Of a stretch of DNA of 64,000 nucleotides, positions 61,341-64,000 are shown piece after piece. The stretch is from positions 248,001-312,000 of the forward strand of contig NZ_JACJJK010000001.1 of assembly GCF_016899935.1 (NCBI RefSeq). Direction: 5' to 3'. The notes below the pieces were generated by a model. The model worked only from the letters and a program-made list of their open reading frames with translations, ran no database searches and was not told where the DNA came from. This stretch comes from Olsenella uli (GTDB lineage: Bacteria > Actinomycetota > Coriobacteriia > Coriobacteriales > Atopobiaceae). Each line of letters begins with the position of its first letter. The first letter of the stretch is position 1. Both the position numbers and the translations under genes were made by a program.

Positions 61341-61371
61341 GCACACGTTTTTGACACGGGTCCCGTATGAT
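61341..61371 (+). promoter_or_regulatory. Conserved upstream element of the second LtaS-like gene
   Basis: TTGACA (61351-61356) and TATGAT (61366-61371) are 9 bp apart, exactly as at 59090-59110, inside a conserved block with ACGGG-T-CCCGT, a perfect 5-bp dyad. Conservation between the paralogues goes beyond the two hexamers. Confidence 0.55.
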
Positions 61372-61405
61372 AAGGGGTTCGTAAACCCGTCGTCAGGAAA
61401 GCCCC

Positions 61406-63490
61406 ATGATCAGCCTTCGCCTCCTCGCCCCCCTGCTCTCGCTCGCCGCACTCGTCGCCGGCACGGTCCTGCTCGCCCGCCGCGACGGGCGGCCGCGCCC
61501 CGCGACCGTCGCGTGGCTCGCCGTGCCCGTGCTCGCGCTCGTGTGGCTCGCCGCGTGGCTCGGCCTCGACCTCTACCACGAGGGACGCGCCGAGATCGTG
61601 GCCTTCTGCGCGGCGGCGCTCGTCGCGGGCGCGTGCGCGCTCGGGCGCGACCGCGTGCGGTCGGCGCTCGCCGCCAAGGGGGCTCGCGTGCGCGCCGCCG
61701 CCTTCGTCGGCTCGTTGCTCCTCTGCACGGCGCTCGCCTTCGTCGCGCTCGAGCTGCCCTCCGCCGTTGACGCCGACACGATCCTCCCCCAGTTCGCGCT
61801 GCTGGAGTGCGCGCTCATCCTGGGGGCCGACCTCGCGCTCTACTTCCTCCTCCAGCGGCGCGGCGCGGGCGTCGCGGCCCTCTCCACGGTCCTCGTCATT
61901 GTCGGCATCGCGGAGTTCTTCGTCATGTCCTTCAAGGGCGCCGCGATCCTGCCGACCGACCTGCTCGTCCTCGGCACCGCCGCCGCCGTGAGCGGGGGCT
62001 ACGTCTACGTGGTCAGCGGGCAGGTTCTTCTCGGCCTCTCGTGCTGGCTGCTCTGCGTGGCCGTGAGCTCGCTCATGCCCGTCTTCCCCGCCGCGCAGGC
62101 CGACGCGCACCCCCACACGGCGCTGCGCAACGTCGCCGCCGGCCTCGCCTGCGCCCTCGCCGTCGCGCTCGGCGTGGCGCTGCCGTCCTACGAGGACCTC
62201 GGGGTGGAGATCAGCTACTGGAACACGGTCTGGACTTACCACACGCACGGGTTTCTCCCCGCGTTCGTCGCCGTGACGCAGGACCTCGCGATCGAGGTGC
62301 CCGAGGGCTACTCCGACGAGGCCGCCGAGAAGCTCGAGGCCTCCTACGTCGCCGCCTACGACGAGACGCGCGGCGCCTCGGAGAGCCGCAAGGCAGCCGA
62401 GGAGCAGTTCAGCGAGCTGCAGCCCTCGGTCGTCTACGTGGTCAACGAGACCTTCGCCGACCTCAACTCGCTCGGCGGCGAGCCGTGGGGCTACGCCGGC
62501 CCCGAGCGCTACAACTCCCGTGACGACGACCTGCTGCGCGGCGCGCTTTCCGTCTCCACCACAGGCGGCGGCACCGCGAACTCGGAGTTCGAGCTGCTCA
62601 CTGGCGTCTCGCTCGCCTACGTGGGCGAGGGGAAGTACCCCTTCTCCCTCTATGACCTGAGCCTGGGGCCGAGCGTGGTCCAGCAGTTCAGGGACCTCGG
62701 CTACGCGACCACGGCCATGCACCCCAACAACCCCAACAACTACAACCGTCTGACCGCCTACGCGGGCCTCGGGTTTGACACCTACCTCTCCGCCGAGGAC
62801 TTCGCGGGCGACGAGTGGTTCCACAGCGGCGTCTCCGACGCCGCCACCTACGACAAGGTGCTCGAGGTGCTGGAGTCGAGCGACCAGCCGCAGTTCGTCC
62901 TCGACCTCACGATGCAGAACCACTCCGGCTACGCGCAGAACAACCTCGGAGAGGTGCCCCAATACTCCATCGACGGGCTCACCGAGGAGGAGAACGCCCA
63001 GCTCAGCGAGTACCTCGCCTGCATCGAGGAGTCCGACCGCGCGCTCGAGGAGTTTCTCGCCGAGCTCGAGGAGCTCGACCGCCCGGTGGTCGTGGTCTTT
63101 CTCGGCGACCACGAGCCGTACTGTGCGCCCTTCGTCAACGACGCCCTCCATCCCGGGGAGAGCGGCTACGAGCACGAGACGCGCCTCTACGAGACCACCT
63201 ACATGGTCTGGGCCAACTACGACGTCGCCGGCGCGGACCAGGACAGCCCCACGCGCGACGCGGGCATCTCGTACGTGACGGCGCTCGCGCTCGACGCGGT
63301 GGGAGCCCCCATGACCGACCTTCAGAAGGCCCAGGTGGTCGCCAGCGAGACGCTCCCGGCCGTCACTGCCATGGGCGTCCGCGACCTCGAGGGAACCTGG
63401 GTCCCGCTCGACGAGGCGGCCACGGTGTCGGAGGCCTACGCGGACCTGCAGACGATCACGTACCTGGAGTTCGGCCGGCTCGTGAGCTAG
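61406..63490 (+). CDS. LtaS-like phosphoglycerol transferase/sulfatase-fold membrane protein 2
   Basis: This 694-residue paralogue of the upstream gene has the same layout: about seven helices (to about 270) and an extracellular sulfatase-fold domain with Glu in VNETFADLN (about 346), Thr390 in GGTANSEFELLTG, LTMQNHSGYAQNN and FLGDHEPYCAP. The last differs from the first copy, where Gln-Pro-Lys follows GDH. Similarity is strongest in the catalytic domain (LSEYLACIEESDRAL in both). The pair probably arose by tandem duplication and may act on different lipids or steps. It has its own upstream element. Confidence 0.88.
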   Translation: MISLRLLAPLLSLAALVAGTVLLARRDGRPRPATVAWLAVPVLALVWLAAWLGLDLYHEGRAEIVAFCAAALVAGACALGRDRVRSALAAKGARVRAAAFVGSLLLCTALAFVALELPSAVDADTILPQFALLECALILGADLALYFLLQRRGAGVAALSTVLVIVGIAEFFVMSFKGAAILPTDLLVLGTAAAVSGGYVYVVSGQVLLGLSCWLLCVAVSSLMPVFPAAQADAHPHTALRNVAAGLACALAVALGVALPSYEDLGVEISYWNTVWTYHTHGFLPAFVAVTQDLAIEVPEGYSDEAAEKLEASYVAAYDETRGASESRKAAEEQFSELQPSVVYVVNETFADLNSLGGEPWGYAGPERYNSRDDDLLRGALSVSTTGGGTANSEFELLTGVSLAYVGEGKYPFSLYDLSLGPSVVQQFRDLGYATTAMHPNNPNNYNRLTAYAGLGFDTYLSAEDFAGDEWFHSGVSDAATYDKVLEVLESSDQPQFVLDLTMQNHSGYAQNNLGEVPQYSIDGLTEEENAQLSEYLACIEESDRALEEFLAELEELDRPVVVVFLGDHEPYCAPFVNDALHPGESGYEHETRLYETTYMVWANYDVAGADQDSPTRDAGISYVTALALDAVGAPMTDLQKAQVVASETLPAVTAMGVRDLEGTWVPLDEAATVSEAYADLQTITYLEFGRLVS

Positions 63491-63542
63491 CCCGCGCGGC
63501 GCGCCCGGGGCGTGCGCTCAGGGGGCGGGGTCCTGCGCTTCC

Positions 63543-64000
63543 CTAGAGGCCGAGCAGCCTGACGCGCTCGTGGATGGCCGCCTCGACCTCCTCGCAGATC
63601 TGCTCGAAGGTGACCGTCGGCGCCGTCGCGGTCTCACGACCCCGCCCCGGATGGAGGATGTCCCAGCGGGAGATCTTGCCCGCGGCGCGGCCCCTGCCGG
63701 GAGCGTGGTTGCCAAAGCCGGGCACGATCGAGTTCCACACCGGCACGTAGCGGGCGATGAGGGCCGACTCCGTGAGGGGCACCCAGACCGCGTTGAGGAC
63801 GAGCATGCGGCACGAGAAGTCCTCGACCCTCAGGTTGGTGGCCGCCTCGATCGACGCGCGATGGTCGCTCGCCACGCGGTCGTAGAGACGGGTGCCGGCC
63901 CTCGGCGTGTCGACGGCGCTGGTGTCCAGCTCGTTGCCCGTCAGGGTCTTGGGGCTCGCCTTGCCGATGTAGATGGGAAACGTGCCGGGGTCGGCGAGGT
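63543..64000 (-). CDS. Eco29kI-like GIY-YIG restriction endonuclease (5' end outside window)
   Basis: The visible 152 codons run off the right edge and are the C-terminal part of a type II restriction enzyme of the Eco29kI group. The segments are FPIYIGKAS (the YIG strand of the GIY-YIG site), TRLYDRVASDHRASIEAATN with the expected catalytic Arg, VEDFSCRMLVLNAVWVPLTE with the Glu, and PVWNSIVPGFGNHAPGRGR with the conserved Asn-His. WDILHPGRG closes the domain. Eco29kI-type enzymes cut at CCGCGG. A cytosine methyltransferase should lie beyond the edge. Confidence 0.85.
   Translation of the reverse strand, partial: LADPGTFPIYIGKASPKTLTGNELDTSAVDTPRAGTRLYDRVASDHRASIEAATNLRVEDFSCRMLVLNAVWVPLTESALIARYVPVWNSIVPGFGNHAPGRGRAAGKISRWDILHPGRGRETATAPTVTFEQICEEVEAAIHERVRLLGL

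Overview
The window looks like chromosomal DNA from a high-GC, low-genome-size Gram-positive bacterium. The mix of families (ECF vitamin transporter, PTS, LtaS-like enzymes, a lone TrpB2, a CstA permease, AbiEi/DUF559-type proteins, strong GC-ending codon use, GAGAGGAG-type ribosome sites and TANNNT -10 boxes) fits the Coriobacteriia, for example an Olsenella/Atopobiaceae-like gut or oral anaerobe. That placement is inference from gene content, not from a marker gene. No rRNA, tRNA, integrase, transposase or CRISPR locus is visible.

Layout. 1-4.3 kb: tail of an ABC exporter, then a nuclease-fold-like protein set between two unusual 31-bp periodic arrays, then a DUF308 membrane protein. 4.3-7.4 kb: ABC1 kinase, phasin-like protein and HAD phosphatase, all on the minus strand. 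7.4-14 kb: DUF1015 protein, TPR-like protein, second HAD, an orphan FtsX-type permease (minus) and a YgjP-type metallopeptidase. 14-15.7 kb: a tryptophan attenuator (leader peptide with Trp-Trp-Trp, then a terminator) in front of trpB2. 15.8-23.4 kb: CstA permease (minus), then a two-component system followed by an ABC ATPase and a large FtsX permease; a shared 16-bp dyad precedes both the regulator and the transporter. 23.4-30.8 kb: HAD, SPFH protein, an anchored protein, an amino-acid permease, a TIM-barrel protein, an AbiEi-like protein and xanthine phosphoribosyltransferase. 31-33.6 kb: metal-responsive ArsR repressor, small HMA protein and Zn/Cd-type P-ATPase. 33.6-40 kb: zinc-ribbon/C-type-lectin protein, GH3 lipoprotein, GH2 glycosidase and an MFS exporter. 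40-42.9 kb: a complete ECF transporter (minus). 43.2-46.9 kb: a molybdenum hydroxylase (FAD subunit plus a fused Fe-S/Mo subunit). 47-50.5 kb: a heterodimeric ABC exporter. 50.5-52.1 kb: a DUF3990 / HTH toxin-antitoxin-like pair bounded by inverted 73-bp palindromes. 52.2-58 kb: a small helical protein, a MIF-like tautomerase and a PTS operon (EIIC, EIIB, EIIA, SIS protein) with its PRD regulator. 58-64 kb: small membrane protein, ArfB-like release factor, two paralogous LtaS-like enzymes, and the C-terminal part of an Eco29kI-like restriction enzyme at the edge.

The most unusual signal is not a gene. The 10-mer CGAGAAGRAC (extended GGSCGAGAAGRACG) occurs 44 times on the two strands in 64 kb (20 plus, 24 minus), where chance predicts well under one. 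It lies in coding DNA in several reading frames and also in intergenic gaps. It sits next to at least six unrelated families of intergenic hairpins or arrays. Its density and balanced strands resemble a DNA-uptake sequence, but a chromosome-organising or recombination site is equally possible. The second theme is that small accessory genes (nuclease-like, AbiEi-like, DUF3990 toxin-like) lie between copies of palindromic repeats, as if each were a small mobile cassette.
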